Source of the DNA: Eurosta solidaginis | Lineage: Eukaryota > Arthropoda > Insecta > Diptera > Tephritidae | DNA length: 64,000 bases | Direction of reading: 5' to 3' | Assembly (NCBI RefSeq): GCF_040869045.1 | Contig: NC_090323.1 | Coordinates: 271,068,392-271,132,391 of the forward strand | In this document: positions 11,221 to 22,554 of the stretch, piece by piece | Numbering within the stretch: the stretch's first letter is position 1 | Layout of the letters: every line of letters begins with the position of its first letter | The notes under the pieces: generated by a model | The model's database searches: none | Told to the model about the DNA's origin: nothing | What the model saw: the letters and a program-made list of their open reading frames with translations, nothing else | Position numbers and translations under genes: made by a program

Positions 11221-11320
11221 TATAGAAGTCTATATCTATCTCGATTAGTTTATGCCGTTACGGGGTACCGTTATGCGAACAAAATTAATATACTCTGTGA
11301 GCTCTGCTCAGCTGAGTATA

Positions 11321-12044
11321 AAAAGTGACGGTATTCGCTTTCTTTTCTCTCGTGAATGAAGGTAGACAGGGACAGAGAGTTTGTGGAATTACGCTAATGT
11401 GTGAGAATTTTATATGAAATTTGCAAGCCGGTTTCTGCGACTGTAGCTACGTAGTTTTAATAGTTAATTAAAATCGGAAATAATCGGAAGCCTGTCAAGT
11501 TCAAGCATAGCATTGGAACGCATGAAAATTGTTTCAAATTTGAATAATTTTTCGGTTTGTTCAACAAAGCTCAACAAAGACTGCGAAAAACTTCTACGCA
11601 TTCAAAGCTACATGCATGCATCCAATATAGAGAAAAATATTACTCTTGTATGGATTAAATGTGGTTAAAAAATTCTGAAATTCTGAGAGATGTCAAGTCG
11701 CCCAAAAATCGTTTAAGTCTAGAATGCTTTACGTTCTTTTGTTTAAAAATAATTGAGCATTTAAAAAAGTTTGAAATTTTTTGTTTAGTAAAAAAAAATT
11801 GTTAACTTTTTACAAAATAAAACCTGCTCAGATCTCTGTATTATATACTATACTAAAAAATCTCACAAACCCCATTTTTATTAATTATAGTTACTTTTAC
11901 GGCTTCCAGCGTGTATGTATATGATTTTCCTTTCATATTTCGGAACAAGAACAATATAGTTCTGTTAAAATAACATTTTAGTATATATGCATATGTACGT
12001 TTGATTATAATATTAATAAATTATATACTTCCGCTGAGAGGTAG
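11321..12044. other. No supported gene
   Basis: AT-rich; nothing recognised. Confidence 0.5.
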
Positions 12045-13125
12045 TAAGAGCTCTTTTTACTAAATAAGTAAGAGTTACTTTTCCTTGGTAAATAACAGCT
12101 TGGGCTTGCCTTTAGGGAACCACTTAGGCACGCCACTGGTCACGTCCGCTAGATGCGAGAGCGTCTGCCTTGCCATAGCTACGCATTCGCAGAGAATTTG
12201 AACCTGCGTTTCTTCCTCCAGTTCACAAAAGCTACAGATTTCTGTATCGAATAGATTTAACTTACTTTCTTAGGTAATATCGTAGACTACAGCGTCGCGA
12301 TTAGTGGACCGTAATAATTCGTAAGTTCTCTCTGCTTTGATTAATGATTTTGGCTGATTCTCGTTGCTGGGGGTATAAACAATTTGACCTGCCTTTGCCC
12401 TGGGAATTAAGTTCAGTGTTGTCTGAACTGCTTTGTTTCCCAGTTACATATGGGTTCCCTAGTGTGTGCCTTTGTGAGTTCACAGAGGTGCTATGGACCA
12501 TAGAATGCTGCTAGAGCACCCTGCTTCCCTAGGTGGGTTGCCTGTTTATTACATTCATGTGACTGAAGCTCGGGAATCCACCCCAAAAAAAACTTGTTTT
12601 CTGGTTCCCAGATCATATAGGGCTTCATCCACTAGGGTAGAAATGATTGCGCAGGACTGAAAGGCACACAACGCTGCCTAGCCGTCTGGCATAAGGTGGA
12701 TACTTCTCGAAGATAAGCCTCTTCCTAGACATTCTCTATCGCAAACTTCTATTGAAGGATTTCTGCCTGAAAAATAGTGGGGTAGGATCATATTGGTATC
12801 GATTTCCAATTATACCAGTTCCCGTTATTCCGTCATCAAACTGAAACAGACTTCTGAATCAAAAAGTATATGGATTCCCTGTTTCTCAAAGAGTTCTGTC
12901 CACAGTAGACATCTCAAAGATACTTGAGATTCTGAGCGTAACTGCCATTGTATCACGTAGTTGTTATATAGGATTTCCTATGAATTTTTTTACAACCCTC
13001 AAATGTCCTGTCATGTTTCCGAACCTTATCTCAGATTTGTTTTGAAGTCTTAGTGCAGCAATTGGTGTCTCTTTCTCTATTAGGATAGGGAAGGGAGGAA
13101 TTCTCACTAAGGCATCCGTTGTGCC
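12045..13125 (-). pseudogene. Relic of LINE ORF2 end with RNase H domain
   Basis: On the - strand the sequence reads as a broken RNase H and C-terminal region of an I/LOA/R1-type non-LTR retrotransposon. In mixed frames it shows GWIPEL-like, HECNKQATHLGKQGALAAFY and NWETKQFRQH. The same residues occur in the independent copy at 22555-23265, and DNA such as the block around CCCCACTATTTTTCAGGCAG is shared. The RNase H would degrade the RNA strand during target-primed reverse transcription. Many stops and frameshifts are present, so it is inactive. No reverse transcriptase part is visible. Confidence 0.72.
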
Positions 13126-14801
13126 AATACAAACTAATATATGATTTTTTTTAATTTTGTTAACTAGAACTAAATTTCAAAATGGTAATGATTACAAATA
13201 GAATAAAGTACTTTTGAGTATTTTTATAACGAAGTATCGACTGTGAGTTTAAAAAAGGAACTTACGCTTGGTCGGCGATTTTGGCGTAAAGTTTACCAAG
13301 TGTACAAATATTTTATTTCTTGCTGAAAACTAAGATTCGTTTTTTAGCTTTCTTATTTATTTTTTACTATATTTCATCCTTTTTATAAAAATACTTATCA
13401 ATTACTTTCTGTAGCATTTTTTTTCATACTTTTCAATAGACATTAGTGAACAAATTTTTTTTAATTTTTGAAGACTACAAAAAATAAGTTTGCGAACCGG
13501 GGGCACATTTCCAAATACTGTACATATATGACGTGTCGGCAATGAAAACTTAAATCACAATATCACTGGAAAATTATATTGGCAAGTTTGAGATTTTTTA
13601 CTTAAATAATAGAAAATTATGGCGCATTATTGATTCTAATAAGCCCAAGTCGGCTGCTGTTTCGTAAATACCCTGTCTCAGCATAATCTCAATACGTTAG
13701 GTTATGAGATAAGGCATTAATGTAAAACCTCTGGCGGCGTTTTTTAATCAACTCTGAGTTAATCATCATATGCATCAGCTAACTGAACTTAAAATCATCT
13801 ATTATTAATATTTTTTTCATTTAAATCTTTCCGTCGATTATGCTTAGTTAGATTTTGTTTTTGCTTTAGGTACTTACTTTTCGGACAATGTAAACTCATT
13901 TTCGAGTTAACGATAATTTTAAAAACGTGAAGGCACATTGGGCAAAACGCAAGGCAATTGTGTGAAGATTTTTTTACAAATCGTTACTGCAGCTCGTTCG
14001 AACGATTCGTGGAGAACTTGAAACCGTTAGGCTGTTCAACGCTTCCGAATCGACGACAACTGATGAGGCACGTTGTGATGTGACACCAACAACGCTACGT
14101 CGCACAGAATGAACGTCGTAACGTTGATTTTTTATAACAATTTCAGTTTTTATACGATACGAAAAAAACAAAAAAAAAAAAAAGAACCAAGACGACAACA
14201 ACCGATGCTTAACAGTTACAGTTTTAATTACAACAGCAAAAACTTATATATTTTAACGAATATTTAATAAGCATTTAGCAATAATAAAAAAACCGTGACG
14301 TCGACGATTAACGAGCATTCAAAAAAATATTTAACACGTTTTCAACTGCGTTCTAATAAAGACTTTATACTTTATAAGGCTGTAAGGTGATTAAGGCACA
14401 CGCTATTTAATAAAAAAAACATTTATTTCAACTTTTAATATATTTAAAACGAATAATGTTCTTTAAGGCACTAAAATCTATATCTTAAGGCGGTTCGTTC
14501 TGTTTGGCTTCATATCACGGTTGTGACATGAAAGGCACTTGTTATATAATTTTTTTATTTTATTTTTCAAATGTTTAAAAGCGAAATCCTCATGATTATA
14601 ATCGTAGTTTTATTAAAATCCTCATCTATCGTGTATTTTTTTTTTAAGTTATGAGCACAACCTTTTTAATATTTAATTTTTATTATTCGTGGTATTATTT
14701 TTTTATTTTCACATTTTTCGCAAGCGTATTGTAGCAAGTCGCAAGCACAACTGAGTTGGTTCCAAGGGCTAACAATTTCTCACAGCTGAGCTGTTGATAA
14801 C
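13126..14801. other. AT-rich sequence, possible 5' leader of a host gene at its end
   Basis: No domain-bearing frame. From about 13930 to 14340 there is A-rich, CAACAA-rich sequence resembling dipteran 5' leader sequence, but nothing proves transcription. Confidence 0.35.
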
Positions 14802-14876
14802 ATGGCCGAGGCTGCTACTGCTGCTGCTGCTAGCTGTTCAGATGTCCTTTCCGATCTGTGGTTAGGCCTAGAATGA
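14802..14876 (+). CDS. Candidate short start exon or upstream ORF
   Basis: ATGGCCGAGGCTGCT starts a 24-codon frame rich in alanine from a GCT run (MAEAATAAAASCSDVLSDL), ending in TGA at 14874-14876. The start context (AACATGG) is good. A weak donor-like GTTAGG follows CTGTG at 14860, leaving a phase that would fit the candidate exon at 20548. This is speculative; it may equally be chance within GC-richer unique sequence (14750-15170). Confidence 0.2.
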   Translation: MAEAATAAAASCSDVLSDLWLGLE

Positions 14877-15779
14877 TGTGCTCCGCCGGCGACACTGCGT
14901 GGACCACTGACACAATACTTAGCCATTCCACAAGACGTAAGCATTGAACGGCTGATTGGTGCCACCAGCTTTCGCGCTTTAGCAGTGATAGTGGTGGTGG
15001 TGTTGATGATGATGGAAGTTGTGCGTCGGCGACGTTGGCAGTACATCACAGCGTGCAAGTATGTGAACAATGCGCATGCGCCATCGGAAGCTCTGCAGTG
15101 CTACGCTTTTAAATACAAAAACAAAAAAGTTTGAAAAGCAACGACAGCACACAACCATCATACCAAAGATCATATAGGGGGTGAAAAATATTGCTTTAGC
15201 AGCAAGTGAATTATTCGTTTCAGCTTAATTTAATGTAAGGCGGTAAGAAGTGGCTTGAAAGTTGGATTTTGTCTGGTGGGTGACAATAACAGCAACAACA
15301 GCATTTACATGCACAAGAAGCACACCCCATGGGGTTGGATTATAGAATCGCGCCTGACTATAACCACAATGAATATTCCCACTGGCCAGACAATTTGAGA
15401 AAGATAGCAGTAGCAGTCATATGCAGAACTGCGAGAAAAAATGAGCAAAAACCCATACTCATACATAGATAGTATGTACAAATATACTTTTTATTATATG
15501 TATATTCATATACCAAAAAAGTAAATGGATAAGTCGACTTCTACATAGGTTTCCATACATAGTGAATGCAGATGATAAGCTTTTGTCTTTTTCAATTAGC
15601 AAAGTCATTGCATGGGCCAAGTCGAGGGTTGTTCTGAAATCTTCCGGAAAAATTTGAAAGGATAATTATTTTCAGAAAGATGCTTCTTGATAGCTTCAAA
15701 CGATTTCTTAATGTCGTCGTGGAATATCACTCAATTTCGGCTGCCAGTTCGAAACCGCTAGATCTCTCAATAATTTTCA
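14877..15779. other. No supported gene
   Basis: 14877-15170 is unique-looking and less AT-rich, with a GTAAGC donor-like site at 14937. The remainder is AT-rich. Confidence 0.4.
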
Positions 15780-15860
15780 AAATCACCTCATCTCAGGATT
15801 TGTCTAAAAGGACCCTATCTCGAAATTCAGCTGAGGAACGCCCTATCACAGAATTTTATT
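15780..15860 (-). repeat. GGCGTTTTTGAAAAA-type repeat, reverse copy
   Basis: Contains reverse-complement units such as CCCTATCTCGAAATTCAGCT and GAACGCCCTATCAC, related to 7425, 21460 and 38040. Confidence 0.45.
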
Positions 15861-15975
15861 TTATAAACGGCCGTCAAAATGGTTTGAATTCATTCTTAGA
15901 TAACGCTGTAGGTTGGAACGATTTTCTATCATCTCTAGTCAAATTTTGGTTTGGAGGCAACGAAAAATGAGACTG

Positions 15976-16087
15976 AAGATGGCACAACGACGCCGAAACC
16001 GGCTCGTCTTCAACTCAAATTTGACAAGGGATGACGGAAAATGGGTCCAATATTTATCAATTATACATCCTGTCGGAAAATCGGAAA
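15976..16087 (+). repeat. Interspersed repeat, member 2 of a pair
   Basis: Contains GGCACAACGACGCCGAAACC, AAATTTGACAAGGGATGACG and CATCCTGTCGGAAAA, aligning with 2193-2302. Confidence 0.5.
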
Positions 16088-16394
16088 TGACTTCGATAAT
16101 TGAACGATAACAGGTCGATACTTCACCGGTAATATATCAACATTTATAATAATAATACCCAACGGATTAAACCCTCCAAAGCCCGCCCGACCGGCGCGAG
16201 GGGCGCATCCGCATGACGCACGGATTTTTTATTGCCGAGTTGTTGATAGGCGGAGGTTTGTTAAGCGTCGAGATCTAAAACTGCTCAGCTACAGAATAAA
16301 AATCATCAGCTGAGTACTATACATAACAGTTAGAAATTACATAGAAATTATACATATATATACTACATTGTTAAATAAGTGAACATTTTTAATT
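16088..16394. other. No recognised feature
   Basis: Includes a GC-rich patch (16165-16270) without an identifiable function. Confidence 0.4.
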
Positions 16395-16413
16395 TATTTG
16401 ATTTTTTTTTTTG

Positions 16414-16869
16414 TTAAGAGTTAAGATAGGATAAGACAGTTTTCTTTATGGTAAAAAGTGAATCCGTTATATCAAATGAATTATACGGAGTGTTAAAATC
16501 ATGACACAAACACCGAAAAGATTCATTTAATTCGAAATTAGTTCTACACTGCCTCAAAAGAAGATGTTTGTAATGTCTTGACACCCGTGATGGGACGTTG
16601 AAATTTACTTCGTTCAAAAGAATTGGACTAGAAATCAGTCCATTCAGGAGTTTAGCCATAAATATAACGCCTAGCATTTCTCTACGACTTGCAAGAGTTG
16701 GAAGATTGATAAGCTTTAACCGACTAGTATAAGGTGGAAGATTATACGCAGAGTCCCACTGAAAATTCCTTAAAGAGAAAAGTAGAAATTGCTTTTGTAT
16801 TGATTCAAGTCTATCTGCATGAACTCGATATTGTGGATTCCAGACTATTGATCCGTATTCTAGTATCGG
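16414..16869 (-). pseudogene. LINE ORF2 C-terminal region
   Basis: In a different frame from the RT part, the sequence continues PILEYGSIVWNPQYRVHADR and ends with a stop at 16414-16416. The LEYGSIVW block is the conserved post-RT segment of Jockey/CR1-like LINEs. It contains no RNase H. It is displaced by one frameshift from the RT frame. Confidence 0.8.
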
Positions 16870-17822
16870 TCTAAGGTGATGAAAAGGGCTTTATTTACAT
16901 AAGGGTCACTAAATTCTTTGGACCACCGTTTCACGTATGAAAGAACACCTCTAGCCTTATTGACAGTAGCATTAATATGAAGGTTGAAACTAAGTTTAGC
17001 ATCTATCGTGACTCCCAAGTCCTCAAAATAGTTTACTGATAGAAGACAAAAATTATTAATTACGTAAGAGGCTGCTGGCAAAGATCTTCGAGATAGGCAC
17101 ATGAATTTGCATTTATTGAGGTTCAGCGGCATTGAATTTACGTTGCACCAAGTAACTAGGCAGTTTAAATCCGCTTGAAGCAAGGGACGTTCTTCGATAG
17201 ACGCATAAGACCTAAAAAGTTTTACATCATCAGCATACATTAAGATTTTGGAATATTTTATAGTGGTACAGATATCATTAATAAATAGCAAGAACAGAAT
17301 TGGACCAAGGTGGCTGCCTTGTGGGACGCCAGAGGGAACATCGATGACATTTGAAAAAGTATTTTTAAAAATAACTTTTTGCGTTCGACCGCAGAGATAC
17401 GACGAGATCCACTGGGTGAGACCAGGTTGGAAGCCAAGCCGATCCAGCTTGTAGATAAGTAAGGAGTGGGATACTTTGTCAAATGCTTTACTGAAATCAG
17501 TATAAATAACATCTGTGTGAAGATTTTCTCTAAATCCCTTAGAAACATGAGTTGTGAATTCAAGTAGATTAGTAATGGTAGATTTGCCTTTACAGAATCC
17601 GTGTTGCGGTTCTGCAATCAAAGTAGAAATGGAAAATGTTAGCTGATTGGTAACGATAGCTTCAAACAACTTTGGGATGGCCGACAACTTTGCTATTCCT
17701 CGATAGTTCTCTACACACGACCTACTACCACTTTTGTGAAGGGGTATGAGAAAAGATTCCTTCCAAGCAGAAGGAAAGACTCCACTTGTTAACAATATCA
17801 AGCCGATAACTCGTCGATTCAT
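16860..17822 (-). pseudogene. Reverse transcriptase domain of the LINE
   Basis: The 320-codon frame encodes the central part of a LINE reverse transcriptase, which copies the element RNA at the nicked target. Visible motifs in order: SGSRSCVENYRGIAKLSAIP (about residues 31-50), HGFCKGKSTITNLLEF (73-88), the first catalytic Asp in YTDFSKAFDKVSH (about 106-118), SGVPQGSHLGPILFLLFIND (about 162-181) and the catalytic YADD (196-199). The frame starts inside the domain because the copy is 5' truncated; the ATG is not a real start. A frameshift near 16870 separates it from the C-terminal part. Palm-domain catalytic residues are intact in this fragment. Confidence 0.88.
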
Positions 17823-17861
17823 AAATGAATTTTACCGATCCCTGCTAAATGATTCCAGTGC

Positions 17862-18070
17862 CATAATTATCCCGAGACTGTCGCTAAAATAATCTCACAA
17901 AATGTCTCAAGATAGTTTCATAACGATCTCAAAATAGTCCCAAAAAAAATCCGGAAATAGTCCCGATGTAAGAAAATAATTCAAAAATGTTTCCTAACAC
18001 ACTCCCAATTGATTTCGAAATAGGACCTAAGACAATCCTGAAATTATCTCAAAATAGCCCCGGATTGATA
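17862..18070. repeat. Degenerate minisatellite, part 1
   Basis: Repeats of roughly 17-20 bases with the theme TCTCAAAATAGTCCC (for example CTCAAAATAGTCCCAAAAAA, GGAAATAGTCCCGATG, CTCAAAATAGCCCCGG). A second block lies at 18480-18610. Confidence 0.5.
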
Positions 18071-18479
18071 ACAACATGTAAGGTCATGCTAAGTATACGA
18101 GCAATATAATATAAAGGCAACCTAATCTATGGTCAATATAATACAACGGTTAGGCTGACCCTACCTTAGTAATTAATCCTACGAAATACATCATCTCTGC
18201 ACATGAACGGAATAATAATCAATTGGCAACCCTTACTCAATGTCAGCGACAAAAGAGCAGTTTAGATTTGAACAACGCGCCGTGAACAACGTCGGTTCGG
18301 CAACGGGCAGAGAAATCATTCTAATACTCATTTTACTTTCAATAAATAAAACCATTTAATTAATTTCATTTAAACACACATATTTTCCTATATTTAACTT
18401 TAGACTTTAATAAACATGAATTGTTAGTTATAATGTGCTAATGTGCATAAATCGGCAGCGTTTTTATTTAATCGGAATC
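18071..18479. other. Possible insertion splitting the minisatellite
   Basis: This 0.4-kb stretch lacks the minisatellite theme and has LTR-like features: a TGT start near 18076 and AATAAATAAA signals. No inverted ends or target duplication could be confirmed. Confidence 0.2.
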
Positions 18480-18610
18480 CAGAAAATCCTGACAACCCGA
18501 AAGATCTTGAATAAAGACTCTTTCAAACATTAATACAAAAAGTCTCGAAATGGTCCGAAAATTATCACCGAACAGTCCAGAAATTATGTAAAATTAGTCC
18601 CCGCACGACC
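18480..18610. repeat. Degenerate minisatellite, part 2
   Basis: Continues the theme (AAAAAGTCTCGAAATGGTCC, AACAGTCCAGAAATTATG, AAATTAGTCCCCGC). Confidence 0.45.
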
Positions 18611-20547
18611 CCTTAAAATATACAATCGTGACATAGTATGTTTTTTTGGTTTGAATTTTGAGGAATAACAATTATTTGCAGACCCAAATTATGGTAATAA
18701 TGTTAATTTGTTATGTTTATTCTAACAGAGCAGACGAGAGATTTGTCATTGCGGAAACCTACTACGGCCGCAAAATAACAGTTTTAAAAAACCTTAGGCA
18801 ATAATCACACTAAAAGATCTCAGCGATAGTGAGAAAACGTTTGAAAATAAAAATAAATTACTGAGAAAGACCGAAAAAATTCAAAAACTAGCATATCTCA
18901 TGGAGAAAGCCATTTTTGCTCTTGGGTAACGGTTGTTATGCATGATAAACCAAATTGCTTTTACCTGGCTAACATTTAATTTGTAATCTCTGCTCAATTT
19001 TCATTTTTCAATATCGGAATTCGATAAATTATGTCGATTTCGAAAATCGGAACATCTATCCCAATTAATTTATACCACTACAACCCACCGTTATGCTGTG
19101 TACAAATTAAGCTTGATATGAAAAAAGTCGGTTTCTAGAACTTTCCAGATGACCCTCATACATGTTGTTACATAGCGATGTATGTAGTATTGTTTTCCTG
19201 ATATGCTTAGAGGGTAAGCATGGCTGATATTAAGTGATACGCCACTGCAAATATAAAGACAACAATCTCTGAGGAATACAATTAATGCTAACAAACTGAT
19301 TTCAGCGATTAGGTTAATTTGAGCACATTCAAAATAACAACAACAATTGTAACAAGTGCGGCATTTTGACTTGTTTATACAGCAAACTCAATGACAACGC
19401 AGCAATTGCCACCCACAGCGCTTGATTGTACGCGAGAGGGAAGCCAGCGTTGATAATGAGCTCAAGTCCATGTTTTTATTTTTTTTTTTTTTTTTGATTG
19501 AACATAGATTTCATAACAAATTGTGAGGCAATATGGAAATGATTCAAAAAAAGAAAAACGCAAATTCATGTTTTAGCATTTAGATGGACTCTGCAGGATA
19601 CCAATATTGCCCGCAATTTCGAAAAAATAGTCGACAAGCTGTGTAAACATTTAATTAAAGTAGCCCTTCGAAATAAACATGATAAACCTCTTTGCCTAAA
19701 AGCACCAAACATATGTCCGTACGACTTTTTTAATACAAGAACTGATTAACAAAAAAGGCGTTGCAGATAAATTATCTGCAATTTCGTCGGCACTCACCTA
19801 CACATACACACTAAGGTCCTTCATATCCTGCCAAATGATTGACTGTGCACCATAACACCGAGAGATTGACGTGTTTTATGCGCCTCAAAGTAGATATAAC
19901 CGTCATTGAAAAAAAAATGTATAAGAGTTCAATTGTGATTAAAACTTCAATTGCCTTTTCCCTTCTATCCTTAAATACCTAATTGTCCTTCCAACCACGC
20001 GTAGTATGTGCACTATTTGAGCAAATCGGTTAACATAAAAAAATTCAAATTCACAGCAATCGTAAAATAGTCATAAGTATTCCGCTAAAAGATTGTAAAA
20101 TCTATTTCAAGTGCTACAGAGATGTGAGGACATTACGAGTACCAAACGTTCACACGGTCCATACACATACATGTGTATCTACTAAAATATGTGTGTGAGC
20201 GAGTGCTTACCAACGGCACACAGCAACCGCCATGAAATCTCAACTGACGCGACAATGTGGCGCCTAGCGACCATTTTGTGAGAAAGCTCCAATATTTAAT
20301 ATATTTCATTGCACTGTTTGCATTTGTGTGCGTGAAAGTGCCACATTTTTGCGCGTGGAGGATGTCTTTTGCTGTTCGAGCATACTGTTGTTATTGTAGC
20401 AGTGTTCAAGCATACTCATGTTGTTTGCTCAATGCTGAAAGGACAAAATGTCATGAAGCTGCGACAACGTGGAGCCTTTTGTGTTTTTATATTACGTGTA
20501 TCATCTTCTCTGTTGCCTAGAGTTCAATATTTCTTTTTAATTCACAG
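18611..20547. other. No supported gene
   Basis: AT-rich sequence with a poly(T) run near 19478-19494. The stretch 20150-20530 is less AT-rich and has overlapping open frames with no recognisable domain. Confidence 0.45.
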
Positions 20548-20590
20548 CAAATGTGTGCTTTTCCGTTATGACAATTACGAAACTATGTAC
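20548..20590 (+). CDS. Candidate 43-nt internal exon
   Basis: A strong acceptor (TTTCTTTTTAATTCACAG) precedes 20548 and a strong donor (GTAAGTATT) follows 20590. After one leading base the frame KCVLFRYDNYETMY is open to the donor, so the exon would end in phase 0. The candidate exon at 23716 is open only in phase 0 at its start, so the two are compatible. No transcript evidence is available. Confidence 0.3.
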
Positions 20591-20689
20591 GTAAGTATTT
20601 GGTTAGCAAGGATATGGTACAGAGAGATCTACATATTGGTATGCATTTCGATGCGTTTTAAGACATTTTTCAGAAAGTGGTAACAAGAT

Positions 20690-21054
20690 GCGGCCGCCAT
20701 GGTGTGATGGTAGCGTGCTCCGTCTACCACACCGAAGATCCTGGGTTCACGCCCCGGGCAAAGCAACATCTAAATTTTTAAAACAAGTTTTTTCAAATAG
20801 AAGACAATTTTTCTAAGCGGGGTCGCCACTCGGCAGTGTTTGGTAAGCACTCAGAGTGTATTTCTGCCATGAAAAGCTTCACAGTGTAAACTCATCTGCC
20901 TTGCAGACGCCGTTCGGAGTCGGAATATTGTATTCTCGGAGCCGCCAATTTGTAGGCAAAACTAAAAGGAGCACGACGCAAATTGGAAGAGAAGTTCGGC
21001 CTAAAATCTCTTCGGAGGTTATCGGGCCTTAAATTTATTTTTATTTATTTATTT
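20690..21054 (+). mobile_element. tRNA-derived SINE, near full length
   Basis: GCGGCCGCCATGGTGTGATG head, B-box-like GGGTTCACGCCCCGG, the family body and a (TTTA)n-like tail after GGAGGTTATCGGGCCTT. No clear target duplication was found. Confidence 0.9.
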
Positions 21055-21459
21055 GATAGACTTCCTTTTTTGCTGATGGAGATTAACTCAGTATTAAGAT
21101 TTAATCTTTCTCAGATTTTTGACAGTGCGTGGTAAGTTTTTCAGAAAGCAAAGCAGAAAAGCAACCCCAAAGAGAATGAAAACGCAGTTAGTCTTAAATA
21201 GCATAGATTTTGCATGTGACCGATCTCTTAAACGTATTGACGTCTACTGAATTTTTATTTTCTTCATTCTTGACTTCATTAATTTTGGTATTTCTTTTTA
21301 CACGTTGGCATGCCGACTGGCCAAAGTCGGGACGGAGACCAAAATTAGCTCTTTATATAACCATTATGGAGGTGTTATTTCATAAACTTATTTATTTATT
21401 TTGATTTTGTAACTATCGCGTTTCGACGTGAGCTCAAATTCAACACATTTGGACATTAG
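21055..21459. other. No recognised feature
   Basis: AT-rich; nothing supported. Confidence 0.5.
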
Positions 21460-21600
21460 CTGGGGCGTTTATGAAAAAAATTCTTATATAGGTCGTTCTT
21501 TAACAGAATTCAGAGATAGAGCATTTTTGAAACAAATTCTGAAGTAAGGTATTATTCAAACGTTTTCTGAGATAAGGCGTCCGAAAGAGGGTGATATTTC
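21460..21600 (+). repeat. GGCGTTTTTGAAAAA-type repeat
   Basis: Successive degenerate units: GGGGCGTTTATGAAAAAAAT, AGATAGAGCATTTTTGAAAC, and TTTTCTGAGATAAGGCGTCC, followed by AGAGGGTGATATTTCA, a block also present at 38215. Confidence 0.55.
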
Positions 21601-22554
21601 ACTAAGCAGTCAATTTAGTATCAAAAATTTTTCGAAGGAATAGTTATCACGTGATCCCCCAGACCACTTCCAGCAATATTGGACCTTAACTGTGATGATT
21701 TTTAAATGAAAAAAATTGTTATTATAAGGAAATCTTAGTTGAAACTACCCTACAATAGATCGCGGGTTCCCTACAATAGGCTTACAAAATTTGATTGTTG
21801 ATAAAAGTTCAGAACAAGGATAAAACTTCACAAATAAATGTTATATCCAGACTTAAAAAACTTTTAAATTCAAAGGGTTTAGATCTCAACACGTGTTAAA
21901 TTCCTTTAGCAGTCAGAGATGTGAACTAAAAAGCCATAAAGCCAAAAAAAAGGTCGATAAGTTTCTAAGAATGCTTTAAAAAAGGCAAAAAAAAAATGAT
22001 CCAACATAACTCAGAGCTTCAGTAAAATAGAGTCATAAAACGCTTTCAATTCAAACTATTCGAGTCATTTCGACTCTTTTATGACTCATTTCAGTTCAGA
22101 GTTGGTTCGGTGCTTGAGTTCGGGACGAAATAAGTAGTAGCCCTGCAATTGACTAATGCACCCTTCTCCACTCTTACGAAACGTTGCTTTAATTAATCGA
22201 CGTTAAAAACTTGAAAAGATCAAAGACGTTTTGAAAATTTTTTAGAGCTCTTTACCATAAAACCATTCCGATACTTTGACCTTAAGGCCATTTATTGAAA
22301 GCAAAAACTGATTTTCACGTAGTTCGAATGACAACCGGAATTAACTACAAGGGATTGAAATATGTGTGCTTAAACTAAAGCTTTCTACTAAAATCCTTGG
22401 CCTCTATCTGCCAACAATAAAAACTTGTAAAATGTGTATACGAAAAAAAATACCGCTGCACACTTAGCATAGCTTGTAGCAAGGAGCCCATCGTCAACCT
22501 AAAATTTTTAGTAAATTGCCAAAAAACGATAACAATTTTGCATTTTTAAGGGTA
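21601..22554. other. No supported gene
   Basis: AT-rich. 22030-22110 contains GAGTCATAAAACGC and GACTCTTTTATGACTC, a local inverted repeat. Confidence 0.45.

Larger units (their letters stand above)
10033..11320 (+). repeat. mini-me/INE-1-like repeat, interrupted copy
   Basis: Starts CAAGTAAGGAAGGCTAAG followed by the hairpin-forming GTTCGGGTGTAACCGAAC, contains GTGGGCGGTGCCACGCCC, a (GGAC)n tract at 10402-10426, and ends GCTGAGTATA. It lacks the tandem-repeat section carried by the copy at 25072. The sequence is split at 10475-11220 by a TIR element; the flanks GATATA and TATAGAAGTCTATATC join to the uninterrupted order seen in the other copies. Confidence 0.85.
16395..17822 (-). mobile_element. 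5'-truncated non-LTR retrotransposon (Jockey/CR1-type)
   Basis: A T-rich stretch at about 16400-16412 corresponds to a poly(A) tail on the - strand, followed inward by the ORF2 C-terminus and reverse transcriptase. Upstream of 17822 the similarity ends, so only the 3' 1.4 kb was inserted, as is typical for LINEs. I could not identify a convincing target duplication. Confidence 0.8.

Noticed and set aside
14780..15070. 96-codon frame on the - strand with alanine run
   Set aside because: Composition comes from GCT/CAG and GTGGTG runs; no domain or splice context. The + strand ATG at 14802 is an equally weak alternative.
16860..17822. Host reverse transcriptase-like domesticated gene
   Set aside because: Truncated start, frameshift and poly(A)-like end show an ordinary dead LINE insertion.
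20257..20683. Two overlapping Cys/Phe-rich frames
   Set aside because: They overlap in different frames without domains; only the 43-nt splice-bounded segment within is kept as a weak candidate.
20690..20780. tRNA gene from A-box and B-box motifs (also in the other SINE copies)
   Set aside because: No full cloverleaf; the motifs are the Pol III promoter of a tRNA-derived SINE found in many copies.
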